Assembly (NCBI RefSeq): GCF_004771275.1
Contig: NZ_RQEV01000002.1
Location: 1 to 64,000, forward strand
Direction of reading: 5' to 3'
DNA from: Leptospira fluminis
Lineage (GTDB): Bacteria; Spirochaetota; Leptospiria; Leptospirales; Leptospiraceae
DNA: 64,000 nucleotides
In this document: piece after piece, positions 20,751 to 30,260 of the stretch
How the letters are laid out: every line of letters starts with the position of its first letter
Position numbering within the stretch: position 1 is the stretch's first letter
Made by a program: the position numbers and the translations under genes
The notes under the pieces: model-generated
Told to the model about the DNA's origin: nothing
What the model saw: only the letters and a program-made list of their open reading frames with translations
Databases searched by the model: none

Positions 20751-21494
20751 ATGAAACTGTATTCGGAACTCGCGGAATATTATTTCGATATAGAAAAGAA
20801 CGCCCGAAAGTTCGATTTAGAAACCCAATTTTTAGACCGACTCTTCCGCAAACACAGGATCCGAAACGTTCTGGATCTGGGTTGCGGAACGGGAGAACAT
20901 GTGACCCATTTCCAGGGTCTCGGTTATAAATTGAGAGGGATCGATTCTTCGGCAAGAATGATCGAAGTCGCCAAAAAACGATACTCCCATTGTAGGTTCG
21001 AAGTCGGCTCTATGCAAACGTACAAATCCCAGGAACAATGGGACGGGATCATCAGCCTATTCGGCTCCTTCAATTACCTGCTCACGAACGAAGAAGTGGA
21101 ATCCACATTAAAACAACTGGAGTCGAACCTAAAACCCGCAGGGATCGCGGTTCTGGAAGTATGGAATGCGGAACCGTTACGCAAAATCAAACGCAAAGCC
21201 ATCACTCCCGTTTCCCAAACCAAAACTAGAAACACCGTGATCCAAAGAAACCGGGGATTCAGATTGGTCCGTGCGGACCAGTCCACGGTGGTGGAAGTCA
21301 ATTATATCTATAATTTGAATTCCAAGGAAGTAAAGGACAAACACCTGATGCGGGCCTATTTCCTGACCGAATTCCAAAGGATCCTATCCAAACACCGTAT
21401 GGAAATCCTAAACGTATATTCGAATTACAACGAGGTAAAGTTCCGCAGCAATGCCGGGCGGATGATTCTCGTACTGAAAAAGAAAAGCGCATAA
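20751..21494 (+). CDS. Class I SAM-dependent methyltransferase
   Basis: A 247-residue Rossmann-fold methyltransferase. Motif I is VLDLGCGTGEHVTHFQGLG near residues 39-57 and the acidic loop is LRGIDSSARMIEVAKK; WDGIISLFGSFNYL is motif IV. Substrate is unknown; such stand-alone enzymes act on small molecules or proteins. The ATG at 20751 (MKLYSELAEYYF) is the standard N-terminus for this subfamily, so frames extending back to 20469 are not used. Its start lies 67 bp from the divergent degenerate-GGDEF gene. It lies 103 bp ahead of lpdA. Confidence 0.85.
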   Translation: MKLYSELAEYYFDIEKNARKFDLETQFLDRLFRKHRIRNVLDLGCGTGEHVTHFQGLGYKLRGIDSSARMIEVAKKRYSHCRFEVGSMQTYKSQEQWDGIISLFGSFNYLLTNEEVESTLKQLESNLKPAGIAVLEVWNAEPLRKIKRKAITPVSQTKTRNTVIQRNRGFRLVRADQSTVVEVNYIYNLNSKEVKDKHLMRAYFLTEFQRILSKHRMEILNVYSNYNEVKFRSNAGRMILVLKKKSA

Positions 21495-21597
21495 AGATAC
21501 CGGGCATTGCTCGGTACGCCGCCCGATTCCGAACGGATCCGAAAAATCCTTCCCAATCCGCATTCCGTTTGAGATCTTAGGTCCCCGGAGGAAATAG

Positions 21598-23016
21598 ATG
21601 GCCGAAAGTTTTGATGTGACCGTAATCGGCGGAGGACCGGGCGGATACGTAGCCGCAATTCGCGCGGCGCAATTGGGTCTAAATGTCTGCTTGATCGAAA
21701 AGGACAGACTCGGCGGAATCTGCCTCAATTGGGGATGCATTCCCACCAAAGCTCTTCTGGAATCCGCTCATCTTCTGGAGTCGGTGCGCAAGGCGGAATC
21801 TTTCGGACTCAAAATTTCAGGGATCGCCGCCGATTTTCCCGCAGTCGTCAAACGTTCCAGAGGAGTCGCCGATACGATGGCCAACGGGGTCGATTTTCTC
21901 ATGAAGAAAAATAAGATTTCCGTTAAGAAGGGAAGCGCGGTGTTCAAGGATAAGAACACGATTTGGCTTCCCGATTCCTCCAAGGAGGAAATCCATTCCG
22001 AATTCTTCATCATCGCTACCGGGGCAAGACCGAGAGAACTTCCGGGACTTCCGTTCGACGGAGAAAAGGTGCTTTCCAGCAAACACGCGATGATCCAAGA
22101 TTCCGCCCCGAAATCGCTCGCGATCGTCGGAGCCGGCGCCATAGGAGCCGAGTTTGCCGATTTTTACGCCAGCATGGGAACCCGAGTGACCTTGATCGAA
22201 ATGCAGGATAGAATTCTGCCGCTGGAAGATACGGAAATCTCCGGACTATTGAATCGTTCCTTCTCGAAACGGGGAATCCAGATTTTGGTAAATGTGGGGG
22301 TCTCGGATCCCAAAGCGGACGCGAAAGGGGTTTCCTTTCTTCTAAAGGGAGAAGGCCTTCCTACGGAAGGAGAACGCAGGGAATTCGAAAAAGCGTTAGT
22401 CGCCATCGGAGTCGTCCCGAACACGGAAGGAATGTCCCTGGAGGAGATCGGCGTCTTTTTGCAGAAGGGATTCGTCAAAGTGGACACCAAATTAAAAAGC
22501 AAAGTACCGAACATTTATGCGATCGGGGATTGCATCGGAGCTCCGTTATTGGCCCACGTCGCCTCTATGGAAGGGATCAAAGCCGCGGAAGCGATTTCGA
22601 TCGCCAAGGGAAATCCTCACAACCTGATCTTCGAACCTATCGACTATGATAAGATTCCCGCTTGTACCTATTGCCATCCCGAGGTCGCTTCCGTTGGAAA
22701 GACGGAGGCGGATGCGAAAAAAACCGGCATCGAAATCTCCGTGGGAAAATTTCCTTTCCGGGTCAGCGGCCGCGCCCAAGCCCTAGGAGAAACCGAGGGC
22801 CTAGTCAAGCTGATCGCGAACAAAAAGACCGGAGAATTACTCGGAGCCCACTTGATCGGTCCGAACGTAACGGAACTATTGGGAGAAGTGAATCTGGGAA
22901 TGGGTTCCGAACTGACTCTGAAGGAGATTGCGGGAAGGATACATGCCCACCCTACCCTTTCGGAAGCCTTAATGGAAGCCGCCGCCCAAGCCTTGGGAGA
23001 AGCGATCAACCTATAG
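21598..23016 (+). CDS. lpdA: Dihydrolipoyl dehydrogenase
   Basis: FAD flavoprotein that reoxidises lipoyl domains of 2-oxoacid dehydrogenase complexes or glycine cleavage. It has 472 residues. GGGPGG at 11-16 binds FAD, the redox disulfide is C42-LNWG-C47 in GGICLNWGCIPTK, NAD binding is at VGAGAIGAEFADFYASMG, the second FAD loop is IYAIGDCIG, and the C-terminal catalytic His lies in IHAHPTLSEALMEAA. All key residues are present. The start ATG has an excellent GGAGG site at six-base spacing. No E1 or E2 subunit gene is adjacent. Its last 11 bases overlap the end of the convergent Fur-family gene. Confidence 0.96.
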   Translation: MAESFDVTVIGGGPGGYVAAIRAAQLGLNVCLIEKDRLGGICLNWGCIPTKALLESAHLLESVRKAESFGLKISGIAADFPAVVKRSRGVADTMANGVDFLMKKNKISVKKGSAVFKDKNTIWLPDSSKEEIHSEFFIIATGARPRELPGLPFDGEKVLSSKHAMIQDSAPKSLAIVGAGAIGAEFADFYASMGTRVTLIEMQDRILPLEDTEISGLLNRSFSKRGIQILVNVGVSDPKADAKGVSFLLKGEGLPTEGERREFEKALVAIGVVPNTEGMSLEEIGVFLQKGFVKVDTKLKSKVPNIYAIGDCIGAPLLAHVASMEGIKAAEAISIAKGNPHNLIFEPIDYDKIPACTYCHPEVASVGKTEADAKKTGIEISVGKFPFRVSGRAQALGETEGLVKLIANKKTGELLGAHLIGPNVTELLGEVNLGMGSELTLKEIAGRIHAHPTLSEALMEAAAQALGEAINL

Positions 23017-23464
23017 CGGACGAATTGGGCCTTGGATCCATGGTCCCGGAGAACAGGATATCCACCTTATTTACCTTGAACTCGGTCGGAAGTTCGGATT
23101 CGAGGTGAAGCATGGAGGAATCCACATCGTGAAATTTCCCGGTAGCCTCGTCGAAGAAATGGTAATGGTCGTCTATATTGCTATCGAATACGGATTTTCC
23201 CAGACAGGAAAATTTGAACTCCCGTAACAGCCCCGCCGAAACCAGGACGTTCAACGTGTTGTAAACGGTAGCGAGACTCATCTTAAAGGATTTCCGGTCC
23301 ACCCATTCCTTTACTTCTTCGGCGGTAGGATGGTCCGCTTCGCAAAGAACGTATTGGCAAATGGAAATCCTCTGCATGGTCGGCTGGATGGAAACGGATT
23401 TTAGACGTTTCGCGATCTCGTCCGGAGTAAGACAGTAATTATTTTTTTTACTAAAATGATCCAT
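23006..23464 (-). CDS. Fur-family regulator, PerR-like without CxxC zinc motifs
   Basis: A 152-residue metal-dependent repressor. The winged helix includes QPTMQRISICQYV and FKMSLATVYNTLNVLVSAGLL. Aligned to Bacillus PerR the regulatory metal ligands are conserved: H45, D94, H100, H102 and D113 match H37, D85, H91, H93 and D104. Aspartate rather than glutamate at position 94 is the PerR-type hallmark, pointing to peroxide sensing by histidine oxidation. The two CxxC structural zinc motifs of typical Fur/PerR are missing. This agrees with my recollection of atypical leptospiral PerR proteins. It is divergent from nhaD, so it might control that gene; no operator was identified. Confidence 0.85.
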   Translation of the reverse strand: MDHFSKKNNYCLTPDEIAKRLKSVSIQPTMQRISICQYVLCEADHPTAEEVKEWVDRKSFKMSLATVYNTLNVLVSAGLLREFKFSCLGKSVFDSNIDDHYHFFDEATGKFHDVDSSMLHLESELPTEFKVNKVDILFSGTMDPRPNSSAIG

Positions 23465-23594
23465 TCTAAGCGATCTTGAAAAACAAGGGTTCCTATCTTA
23501 TAGGACGGTCTTTCCCCTCGGAATCCGCCGGAAAAAAATCGAATTACGACGTATTCTAAGGAAACCTTTGGATTCCGTTGGAATTTCGCAATCC

Positions 23595-23631
23595 AAAAAC
23601 CCGGAGAAAAATCCGGACAAACAGGGTTTTT
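23595..23631 (+). promoter_or_regulatory. Hairpin with U-tract in the nhaD leader
   Basis: AAAAACCC pairs with GGGTTTTT around an inner CCGGA/TCCGG hairpin, ending in a T-rich tract. It resembles an intrinsic terminator 63 bp before the nhaD start, possibly an attenuator. It could instead end a short upstream transcript. Confidence 0.5.
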
Positions 23632-23693
23632 ATTTTGATACGGATGCTTCGGAACTATAACCTGTCCAAAAATCTTCGGAAACGATAGGAACG

Positions 23694-25184
23694 ATGAGAA
23701 ACAGAATCCTTAATTCCATCCTTATCTTTACGCTCCTCCTCCCCTTTTCGGTAGGGGCCCAAAATTCCCCGGCCGGTCTCGGAACGGCGGAAACTCTTGC
23801 TCAAGCGGAATCCGCTCCTTCCTCGCCGGAAGCTCCCGCCGAACACCACGAATCTGCGCCGGTGCACCATGAGAGCTTAGGCGGAGACCTTCCGTTTTGG
23901 TCAGTGATCCCTTTCATACTGATCCTGCTAAGTATCGCATTGTTACCGTTGATTTCCCACGCAACGGCTCATTGGTGGGAAAATAACAACAATAAGTTGT
24001 TAGTCGCCTTGGCGTTGGGAGGAGTTTCCTTCGGGGTACTTTTGGCCTACAATTGCGGAGAAAAGATCTATCACACGATGGTCTTCGATTATATCCCGTT
24101 CATCATTCTTCTGGCCTCGCTTTTTTACATTTCCGGAGGGATCGTTCTAAAAGGAGATATCGAAGCTACTCCGATCAATAACACGATCTTTCTGATCGTA
24201 GGTACCTTTCTTTCCTCTTTTATCGGAACCACCGGAGCTTCTATGCTCATGATCCGACCGATCCTAAAAACGAATTCGGAGAGAAAGCACGTAGTCCATA
24301 CGGTTATTTTCTTCATCTTTCTGGTTTCGAATATCGGAGGTTCCTTAACTCCCCTCGGAGACCCTCCTCTATTCCTAGGGTACCTGCAAGGCGTGCCGTT
24401 TACCTGGACTTTCGGTCTTTTTCCGGAGATGCTTCTTACTTCGGTACTCCTTCTGATCGTTTATTTCGTATGGGACACGGTCATGCATAAGAAAGAGACC
24501 AAAAAGGACATCCAAAGGGATATCCGGGAACAGATTCCGATCGGATTGGAAGGCCAAGTCAATATCATTTGGCTGCTTGGGGTAGTGCTGTCCGTAGCTT
24601 ACATCAACGAACACTACATTCCTGCCATCAAACACAACCATTACCTAGGATTCCTCCGCGAAGGAGTTCTCGTGCTGCTGATCCTCGCCTCCAAATTCAC
24701 TTCGGATCCGAAATTGAGGGAAAGAAACAAATTCACCTTGCAGCCGATCCAGGAAGTCGCGTATCTATTCATCGGAATCTTCCTGACGATGATCCCCGCG
24801 CTTCTGTTATTGGAACACCACGGAAAGGAATTGGGAGTTACACAACCTTGGCATTTCTTCTGGGTGACGGGACTCTTTTCCGGTGTGTTGGACAATGCTC
24901 CGACCTACCTAACCTTCGTATCTCTGGCAAAAGGCCTGCTCGGATTTACGGACATCCACCAGATCCTGGCGGATCCGTTCGGAGAATCCTTGTTAAAAGC
25001 CATATCGGTAGGAGCGGTATTTATGGGAGCCTTGACCTATATAGGTAACGCCCCGAATTTCATGGTTAAATCCGTCGCGGAAGAGAATAACGTCAAAATG
25101 CCGAGCTTCGGAGGATACGTACTCTATTCTTTGAGTCTGCTCATCCCCACCTTTATCCTTTTGACGTTCCTCTTCTTCGTTTAA
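23694..25184 (+). CDS. nhaD: NhaD-type Na+/H+ antiporter
   Basis: A 496-residue inner-membrane antiporter of the ion-transporter (ArsB/NhaD) superfamily. An N-terminal signal-like segment is followed by a His/Glu-rich periplasmic stretch (PAEHHESAPVHHES) and about 12 membrane helices. Characteristic motifs are LFYISGGIVLKGD, IGTTGASMLMIRP, SNIGGSLTPLGDPPLFLGYL and VLDNAPTYLTF, all typical of NhaD. The start ATG follows AGGA. A terminator-like hairpin precedes it and an intrinsic terminator follows. Expected role: sodium export and pH balance. It is divergent from the PerR-like regulator. Confidence 0.93.
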   Translation: MRNRILNSILIFTLLLPFSVGAQNSPAGLGTAETLAQAESAPSSPEAPAEHHESAPVHHESLGGDLPFWSVIPFILILLSIALLPLISHATAHWWENNNNKLLVALALGGVSFGVLLAYNCGEKIYHTMVFDYIPFIILLASLFYISGGIVLKGDIEATPINNTIFLIVGTFLSSFIGTTGASMLMIRPILKTNSERKHVVHTVIFFIFLVSNIGGSLTPLGDPPLFLGYLQGVPFTWTFGLFPEMLLTSVLLLIVYFVWDTVMHKKETKKDIQRDIREQIPIGLEGQVNIIWLLGVVLSVAYINEHYIPAIKHNHYLGFLREGVLVLLILASKFTSDPKLRERNKFTLQPIQEVAYLFIGIFLTMIPALLLLEHHGKELGVTQPWHFFWVTGLFSGVLDNAPTYLTFVSLAKGLLGFTDIHQILADPFGESLLKAISVGAVFMGALTYIGNAPNFMVKSVAEENNVKMPSFGGYVLYSLSLLIPTFILLTFLFFV

Positions 25185-25207
25185 TCCAGGAAGAAGTTCG
25201 AACCCGT

Positions 25208-25247
25208 AACATTCCGTCGAGAGCCTTGTTCTCGGCGGAATGTTTTT
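25208..25247 (+). terminator. Intrinsic terminator after nhaD
   Basis: AACATTCCG(T)CGAGA, loop GCCTTGT, TCTCG(G)CGGAATGTT followed by T: a long near-perfect stem with U-tract, 23 bp after the stop. Confidence 0.88.
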
Positions 25248-25280
25248 AGCTTCAGGATAGGGAAAGAAAGGTCCGTCGTT

Positions 25281-26288
25281 TCAATCGGAAGATTGAGGAA
25301 TCGGGGTGAATACAGCCGAGTGAAGGCTCCGGCTACTCTTACCGTCGGGAGAGATTTTTTCCGTATATAAAACTTCCACGTTCGTTGACCTAGCCGGATG
25401 ATACATGGCGACCTTTCCGATCCAATCGTAAACGGATAAGGAATAATCCACGATGCTTAACGCAGCCTGTAAAGGTAGGAATCTGGATTTGGACAAGGGT
25501 TTCACTTCCCGATCGCTGGCCGCCATCATCCACTTGTAGATCCTCGCGGAACGACCCATATTCTTCAGGTTCTCCCATTCCAGCTTCGTCTCGGGTAAGG
25601 TAGCTTCCACTTGACCGAACTGGACCCGAACAGGAATCCCTTTGTCTTTGGATTCCTGGATCGCCGTGGACAATTGCAGATCGAACGTGTCCTCGTCCAA
25701 ATACTCGATTTGGTTGCAGGAGGAAAAAACCGTCTCGCAAATATCTCCGTATCTCTTGTGAACGATATAGACCAGAACGATATTCCTCGTTTCCGGATGA
25801 TACAAAACCTTCGCGTTATAGTTCGTAGTCGGCCTGTAATAAATTCCGCGATACATCCTTCTGAATACGTTCCAGCCTACGAAGCCGACTTCCTTTAGGA
25901 CGGGAGGCTCCGGTAAATCCAAAGCTCTTACGGCTATATGCAATTTTTCGATAGCGACCCTTCCGTTCCGCTTGGAGATTTCCAATAAAAAGTCGCGAAT
26001 CTCCTCCAGCTCGTCGTCTCCCAATTTCAACCGCTTTTTGGAAGTATCGATGAGTACTTTGCCGACGTTTTCCGACAGAAGTCTTTTCAATTCGGACTTC
26101 GTCCCTTTTTTCGCGATTTCTTCCAAATCGTATTGGATACAGTCCTCTTTATGACAGGAAATCTGTTCTTCGTAACGATCCACGCCGAAGTATCCCGAAG
26201 CCTGCGGCTTCGTTTCTGCGGAGCCGGTTTGCGCCAGGGCGGGCAAAACCCAGCCGAGAAAAAGAAGAAGGAAAACTATAGATCGCAA
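25281..26288 (-). CDS. Hypothetical exported protein
   Basis: A 335-residue protein with a clear Sec signal peptide (VFLLLFLGWVLPALAQ, cleavage after ALAQ). No known domain was recognised. The mature part has four cysteines in two groups (SCHKEDC near residue 44 and ICETVFSSC near 185) that could form disulfides, and an Arg/Tyr-rich centre (FRRMYRGIYYRPTTNYNAKVLYHPETRNIVLVYIVHKRYGD). The start is TTG at 26288 with GGAG at six-base spacing, a solid ribosome site. It begins 16 bp after the stop of the XRE-cupin regulator gene, so the two form an operon. Confidence 0.75.
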   Translation of the reverse strand: MRSIVFLLLFLGWVLPALAQTGSAETKPQASGYFGVDRYEEQISCHKEDCIQYDLEEIAKKGTKSELKRLLSENVGKVLIDTSKKRLKLGDDELEEIRDFLLEISKRNGRVAIEKLHIAVRALDLPEPPVLKEVGFVGWNVFRRMYRGIYYRPTTNYNAKVLYHPETRNIVLVYIVHKRYGDICETVFSSCNQIEYLDEDTFDLQLSTAIQESKDKGIPVRVQFGQVEATLPETKLEWENLKNMGRSARIYKWMMAASDREVKPLSKSRFLPLQAALSIVDYSLSVYDWIGKVAMYHPARSTNVEVLYTEKISPDGKSSRSLHSAVFTPIPQSSD

Positions 26289-26304
26289 GGATCGCTCCGA
26301 AACG

Positions 26305-26919
26305 TTAGGAAACTTCGTCCCGATAATCCATGACCAGATACATCAGAGTCTCGTTGTCCGTGGGATTGATGTATTCGTGAGGCACGTCCGCCCGAAAAAA
26401 GACGGAATCTTTCGCGTCCAGTTCGACTACCTTATCTGCCACCCTAAGCCTGAGCTTTCCGGAAACGACCACGAGATTTTCCGTCGTTCCCGCTTGGTGA
26501 GGTTCCGCCACCTCGATTCCGCCCGGCTTCAAAACGAGTTCGTAAAATTCCGTCCTTCTCCCGCCCAAAAAAGGAAATAAGGCGCGGCTGGAAAACACTT
26601 TGGAACTGGAATACAGGATCTTCGTATTCTCCGCTTTTAAAACCAGAACTCCGTCCGTTCCTTTTTCTTTGAGTAACTCGCTGAAGGGTACGTTCAAACC
26701 GTTCGCGATTTTCCATAAAACGGCGATGGTAGGGACGCTTTTTCCCTGCTCGATTTGCGATAACATGGCACGGCTCACTCCGCAGCGGGACGCAAGTTTG
26801 TCCAAAGAGAGTCCTTTAGTATGGCGGATTAATTTAAGGTTTTCTTTGACAACTTCAGTAATATGTTCGCTGGAAACGATATCCTTCGCCTCGATTTCTT
26901 CCGCATCGACCTGGTTCAT
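26305..26919 (-). CDS. XRE-family regulator with C-terminal cupin domain
   Basis: A transcription factor of about 204 residues. The N-terminal helix-turn-helix is [44 protein letters not shown] and the C-terminal cupin includes [28 protein letters not shown] and [15 protein letters not shown]. This layout (as in PuuR or SutR) senses a small metabolite through the cupin. The ATG at 26919 is preferred, although a TTG five codons earlier is in frame. The same operon encodes an exported hypothetical protein just downstream. It is divergent from the pseudouridine synthase gene across 77 bp. Confidence 0.9.
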   Translation of the reverse strand: MNQVDAEEIEAKDIVSSEHITEVVKENLKLIRHTKGLSLDKLASRCGVSRAMLSQIEQGKSVPTIAVLWKIANGLNVPFSELLKEKGTDGVLVLKAENTKILYSSSKVFSSRALFPFLGGRRTEFYELVLKPGGIEVAEPHQAGTTENLVVVSGKLRLRVADKVVELDAKDSVFFRADVPHEYINPTDNETLMYLVMDYRDEVS

Positions 26920-26996
26920 ACCTTTTTCATCCAATATAACGGAATCAATGTCAATCCAATTTCGAAAAACCTGTCTTAAGTTTACAGGAAGATAGA

Positions 26997-27752
26997 ATGT
27001 TCGATCCTAGGATTCGAATGAATGCGAAACATTCCGGGCCCAAGTCTCCCGGTGGCGAAGGAAAGCGAACGGAAAAAATCCCGGTTTTGTACAGAGACGA
27101 TTTTCTCTTGGTCGCGGAAAAACCCGCCGGGCTCCCTGTTCACGCGACGTTGGATCCGAATCGCAGGAATTTTGCGGATGAACTCCAGGCACAGGAAAAA
27201 TTGCCTTACTTACGTTTGGTGAACCGATTGGATTTGGACACGAGTGGACTCGTACTTTTTTGTACCGACGCGGACAGGAACAAAGAGGCGGACAGCATCC
27301 TTTCCGAATCCGAAAAAAGATATTTGTGCATCGTAAAGGGACTCCCCGCAAACGACTCCTTTCGAGAGGAATGTTTCTTAAAGGAAGGCAAGGGTAGAGT
27401 ATCCGCCGTCCGGTCCGGAGGAAAAAAAGCGATTACGGAATTCGAAGTTCTTTCCCGGAATCGAAACGCGAATATTTCCCTCCTATCCGCAAAATTGATC
27501 ACCGGCAGGAGACACCAGATCCGATTTCAGATCGCTTCCGCCGGCTTTCCGATTTTGGGAGACCGTACCTACGATCCTTCCGGAGACGTCTTTAAAAACA
27601 AGATCCCTTCTCCCCGTCGTTGCCTACTCCATTCTTATCTTTTAAAATTCCTGCCGCCTGGCAAAGAGAGCCCGCTACGGATCCAGTCCCCTATCCCGGA
27701 AGATTTTCGAATCTACCTTCCCTTTTTTCCTGGAATTTCTTTCCCTTTTTGA
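26997..27752 (+). CDS. RluA-family pseudouridine synthase
   Basis: RNA-modifying enzyme of 251 residues. Catalytic motif RLDLDTSGL (the family HRLDxxTSG), with the Asp as nucleophile; [14 protein letters not shown] loop is present as [35 protein letters not shown] is the conserved C-terminal motif. There is no S4 domain, so it resembles RluA/TruC-like stand-alone enzymes. Target nucleotide unknown. The ATG at 26997 follows AGGAAG. It is followed 56 bp downstream by a Rossmann-fold gene in the same direction. Confidence 0.9.
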   Translation: MFDPRIRMNAKHSGPKSPGGEGKRTEKIPVLYRDDFLLVAEKPAGLPVHATLDPNRRNFADELQAQEKLPYLRLVNRLDLDTSGLVLFCTDADRNKEADSILSESEKRYLCIVKGLPANDSFREECFLKEGKGRVSAVRSGGKKAITEFEVLSRNRNANISLLSAKLITGRRHQIRFQIASAGFPILGDRTYDPSGDVFKNKIPSPRRCLLHSYLLKFLPPGKESPLRIQSPIPEDFRIYLPFFPGISFPF

Positions 27753-27808
27753 ATAACCTGGAACGGAATTTTTTCGGTTTGGATACGAATCGACCGATAG
27801 GGGGAAAA

Positions 27809-28651
27809 ATGCCCGAATCGATTGCCCTAATCGTAGGCGGCAGCGGTGCCGCAGGCCAAAGCGCGATACAGGCCTTTCACGAGGACCGAAACGATTCCGA
27901 TCGAAATTGGAGGATCATTGCCACCACTTCGGGGGAAGATTCCGTCCAAGGCGCCGATAAAACCTTGAAACATATCGGGTTAGAGGATGCCGACGACGCA
28001 ATTCTGAAAATCATAGAGGCTCTAAAAACGGAAGATCCCGTGGACGTCCTAGTCTATACTCCTGCAAGAGGGAATCTAGGATATCCCGTCTCTCAAACGC
28101 CGGAAGAGGACATCGAAGAAGGATTAAAATTTTGTTATGATCCCATGCTCGAATTGGAAAAAAAACTTTGCCCTCGTTTAACGATAGGATATTCCGCATT
28201 CTATTATCTTCCGCATCTTCTCATGTTCTACGGTTCACTGGCATTCATCAAAAAGAAGATGGAGGATTGGGCTCTGGAAAAACCGGATTCCAGAAAGGTC
28301 ATACGTGCGGGAACCTTTTTCAGCCAGAGCGTTCGCGGGATCTCCCTAATCCTGCAAAGGTTGGCCAAATCCTCCCCGCACGCAGAGTTACAAAAACTGC
28401 TGGAAGAACAGAAAGCCTCCGGCAAGAAATTTCCCGACTTCTTTCTAGAATACATCGCGGCCAAAGAAAAGCAAAGTTACGAATCGGACTTTCCGAATCT
28501 CGCGTACCGTATGACGGAACCGAAAGATCTCAAAGAGGCTCTTTTAAAGATTTTAAAAGGAGAACCCGCTCCTATCGTTTCTTTGATCGGCGCTTGGGTT
28601 TGGACCGAAGACAAACTTCCCGCAATGCCAGAATATTTAAGAAAAAGATGA
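27809..28651 (+). CDS. NAD(P)-binding Rossmann-fold protein
   Basis: A 280-residue protein starting with a dinucleotide-binding strand and glycine loop, IALIVGGSGAAGQSAIQAF (residues 5-23). It resembles short-chain dehydrogenases in the first half, but no clear YxxxK dyad is visible; the nearest candidate is in the FYGSLAFIKKKMEDW region. Function unknown, possibly an oxidoreductase or a non-catalytic SDR relative. The start at 27809 is supported by the site AGGGGGAAAA just upstream; a longer frame from 27620 would overlap the pseudouridine synthase and is rejected. The last 15 bases overlap the convergent HAD gene. Confidence 0.75.
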   Translation: MPESIALIVGGSGAAGQSAIQAFHEDRNDSDRNWRIIATTSGEDSVQGADKTLKHIGLEDADDAILKIIEALKTEDPVDVLVYTPARGNLGYPVSQTPEEDIEEGLKFCYDPMLELEKKLCPRLTIGYSAFYYLPHLLMFYGSLAFIKKKMEDWALEKPDSRKVIRAGTFFSQSVRGISLILQRLAKSSPHAELQKLLEEQKASGKKFPDFFLEYIAAKEKQSYESDFPNLAYRMTEPKDLKEALLKILKGEPAPIVSLIGAWVWTEDKLPAMPEYLRKR

Positions 28652-29461
28652 GGAAATTACGGGCCAACCCTGCACCGGTTGAACCAAGGATCCTAGAGGG
28701 GGATTTTTTCCCTTTCCGCGATCCAGAAAAATTCCTTTTAATTTAGAATTTTCTAATAGAGGAAAATCGTTTTCCGTGTCTCCGAACGCGATTTCGTAAC
28801 CTTCTCCCCCGGTGGCGTCCAAAATCCGACGTACTTTTCCGCTTCCGTAAGTGAAAGGTTCTTTGACGCCGCGCTTGAGAATTCCGGACTCCTCTTCCAA
28901 CTCCACTCCCAAGACCCGATCCTCCGGAATTCCCCAAATGGAGGAGACTTCCTGAATGACTCCTTGCGGGGAAGCGGTTACGATCCAGAGATCCGCTCCG
29001 TTCTTTCTCAATTCCCGAATGAGTTCGATCAACGCGGTATAAGGCCGAACCGCTTCGGAGGAAAGCGACTTTCGATTTTCCTCCCAAACCTCCCGAGCCG
29101 TCCTACGCAGTTCGGAATCGGAACGTCCCGAAAAAATCCATGTAGACCAACGATACGAAGCCTCTAACCCTTCCGCATCGTGGACCGTTTCGTAAAACTT
29201 CCAGGTTTCCTTCTGAAACGCATGACCGTCTTTTTTCCGCAAATCGTTCAGTCTCGTTCCGGTTTCGGAATCGGAAAAAAAAGGACGGATATCCTCGATC
29301 CAAGGAACTCCTTCCGCAAGGAGACGATTCATGACCGCCTCTCCGAAATCGTTCCGGACTAACGTATTGTCGAAGTCGAAGACCGCACGGATCGGTCCGC
29401 GACGATCCAAGAGATCTTTTAAAAAGGAGTCTAGTTCAGGAGTCCAGAGACGATCCAACAA
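28637..29461 (-). CDS. HAD-superfamily phosphatase (subfamily IB, SerB-like)
   Basis: A 274-residue hydrolase. Motif I is FDFDNTLVRND, motif II is WIVTASPQG, motif III includes the lysine in YGSGKVRRIL, and motif IV is AFGDTENDFPLL. This is the phosphoserine phosphatase/phosphocholine phosphatase-like subfamily IB; the all-alpha cap between motifs I and II is long. Substrate not known. The start is TTG at 29461, because no later start keeps motif I. It begins only 7 bp after the stop of the M23 peptidase gene, so translation is probably coupled. Its 3' end overlaps the convergent Rossmann gene by 15 bp. Confidence 0.83.
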   Translation of the reverse strand: MLDRLWTPELDSFLKDLLDRRGPIRAVFDFDNTLVRNDFGEAVMNRLLAEGVPWIEDIRPFFSDSETGTRLNDLRKKDGHAFQKETWKFYETVHDAEGLEASYRWSTWIFSGRSDSELRRTAREVWEENRKSLSSEAVRPYTALIELIRELRKNGADLWIVTASPQGVIQEVSSIWGIPEDRVLGVELEEESGILKRGVKEPFTYGSGKVRRILDATGGEGYEIAFGDTENDFPLLENSKLKGIFLDRGKGKNPPLGSLVQPVQGWPVISSSFS

Positions 29462-29468
29462 ATGGCTT

Positions 29469-30260
29469 TTACTGTTGGACCGTTTCTTTGGCGATGGCGA
29501 CCTGAGAATCCCGGTCGGCGAGGAAAGGAGGAAGGTAATGTTCCGGATTCAGTACTACGTTTTGGTATCTCACTTCGAAATGCACATGAGGACCTGTCGT
29601 ATGTCCCGTGTTACCCGAAAGAGCGAGCACCTGCCCTTTTTTTATCTTATCCCCTTGCTTTACGAAAAGCATGGAGTTATGCGCGTAGAGGGTTTGGATT
29701 CCGTTGATTTGCGGATGCTGTACCAGGACTCTGAGACCGTATCCCCCGTCCCTTTTGGAATCCAGTACGATTCCGTCCGCAGCGGCGATCACTACGGATC
29801 CGTTCGGACAGGCGATATCCACTCCCGCGTGCAAAGCATTCCAACGTCTTCCCAATCGAGAAGTCACGCGGGAATGCTTAAAACTCAAGGGCCAGATCAA
29901 TTCTCTGGAATCCGAAGAAAAAATTTCCCGTCCTTTATCTTCTAGCAGCAAGCTCCGGACGAAGTTACCGTTGTATGGAAAAAATACGGGCTCGCCGGAA
30001 GGGATTTTTCCGGTGTCATGGATTCCGTTTAGCACACGGACTTCCAATTCGGAAGTTCCGAATTTGTGGTACAGATCCTCTAAAGATTCTTTCATCTTTC
30101 CGGTGACGATCCAGATCCCTTCCCTACCTTGGTAGGTTTGGATGTACTGATTGTCGATCTTGACTTCTTCTAAATTGGAATTCGCGAAAGACTTGAGTGC
30201 AAAAAGTAAGATGATTCCTGCGGAGAGCCCCGCAATCGTAAGGCCGGTTTTGCTTTTCAT
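29469..30260 (-). CDS. M23-family metalloendopeptidase with LysM-like region
   Basis: Periplasmic peptidoglycan hydrolase of 263 residues. It has a signal peptide ([22 protein letters not shown]), a LysM-like segment ([23 protein letters not shown] then [10 protein letters not shown]) at residues 58-96, and a LytM/M23 domain. Zinc ligands are H144 and D148 (HAGVD) and H227 (HVHFE); H194 and H225 are the catalytic histidines. All are present, so it should be active. The ATG at 30260 follows AAGGAAAGAACCAA; an extended frame from 30347 lacks support and would bury the signal peptide. It probably helps cell-wall remodelling; it is co-directional with a HAD gene. Confidence 0.9.
   Translation of the reverse strand: MKSKTGLTIAGLSAGIILLFALKSFANSNLEEVKIDNQYIQTYQGREGIWIVTGKMKESLEDLYHKFGTSELEVRVLNGIHDTGKIPSGEPVFFPYNGNFVRSLLLEDKGREIFSSDSRELIWPLSFKHSRVTSRLGRRWNALHAGVDIACPNGSVVIAAADGIVLDSKRDGGYGLRVLVQHPQINGIQTLYAHNSMLFVKQGDKIKKGQVLALSGNTGHTTGPHVHFEVRYQNVVLNPEHYLPPFLADRDSQVAIAKETVQQ

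Noticed and set aside
20234..20929. 231-residue plus-strand reading frame
   Set aside because: Spans the opposite-strand degenerate GGDEF gene and the methyltransferase start in another frame; composition is Arg-rich, as expected of a shadow.
25192..25215. TTCGAACCC motif resembling a tRNA T-arm
   Set aside because: No acceptor, D or anticodon stems can be built around it; it is next to the nhaD terminator.
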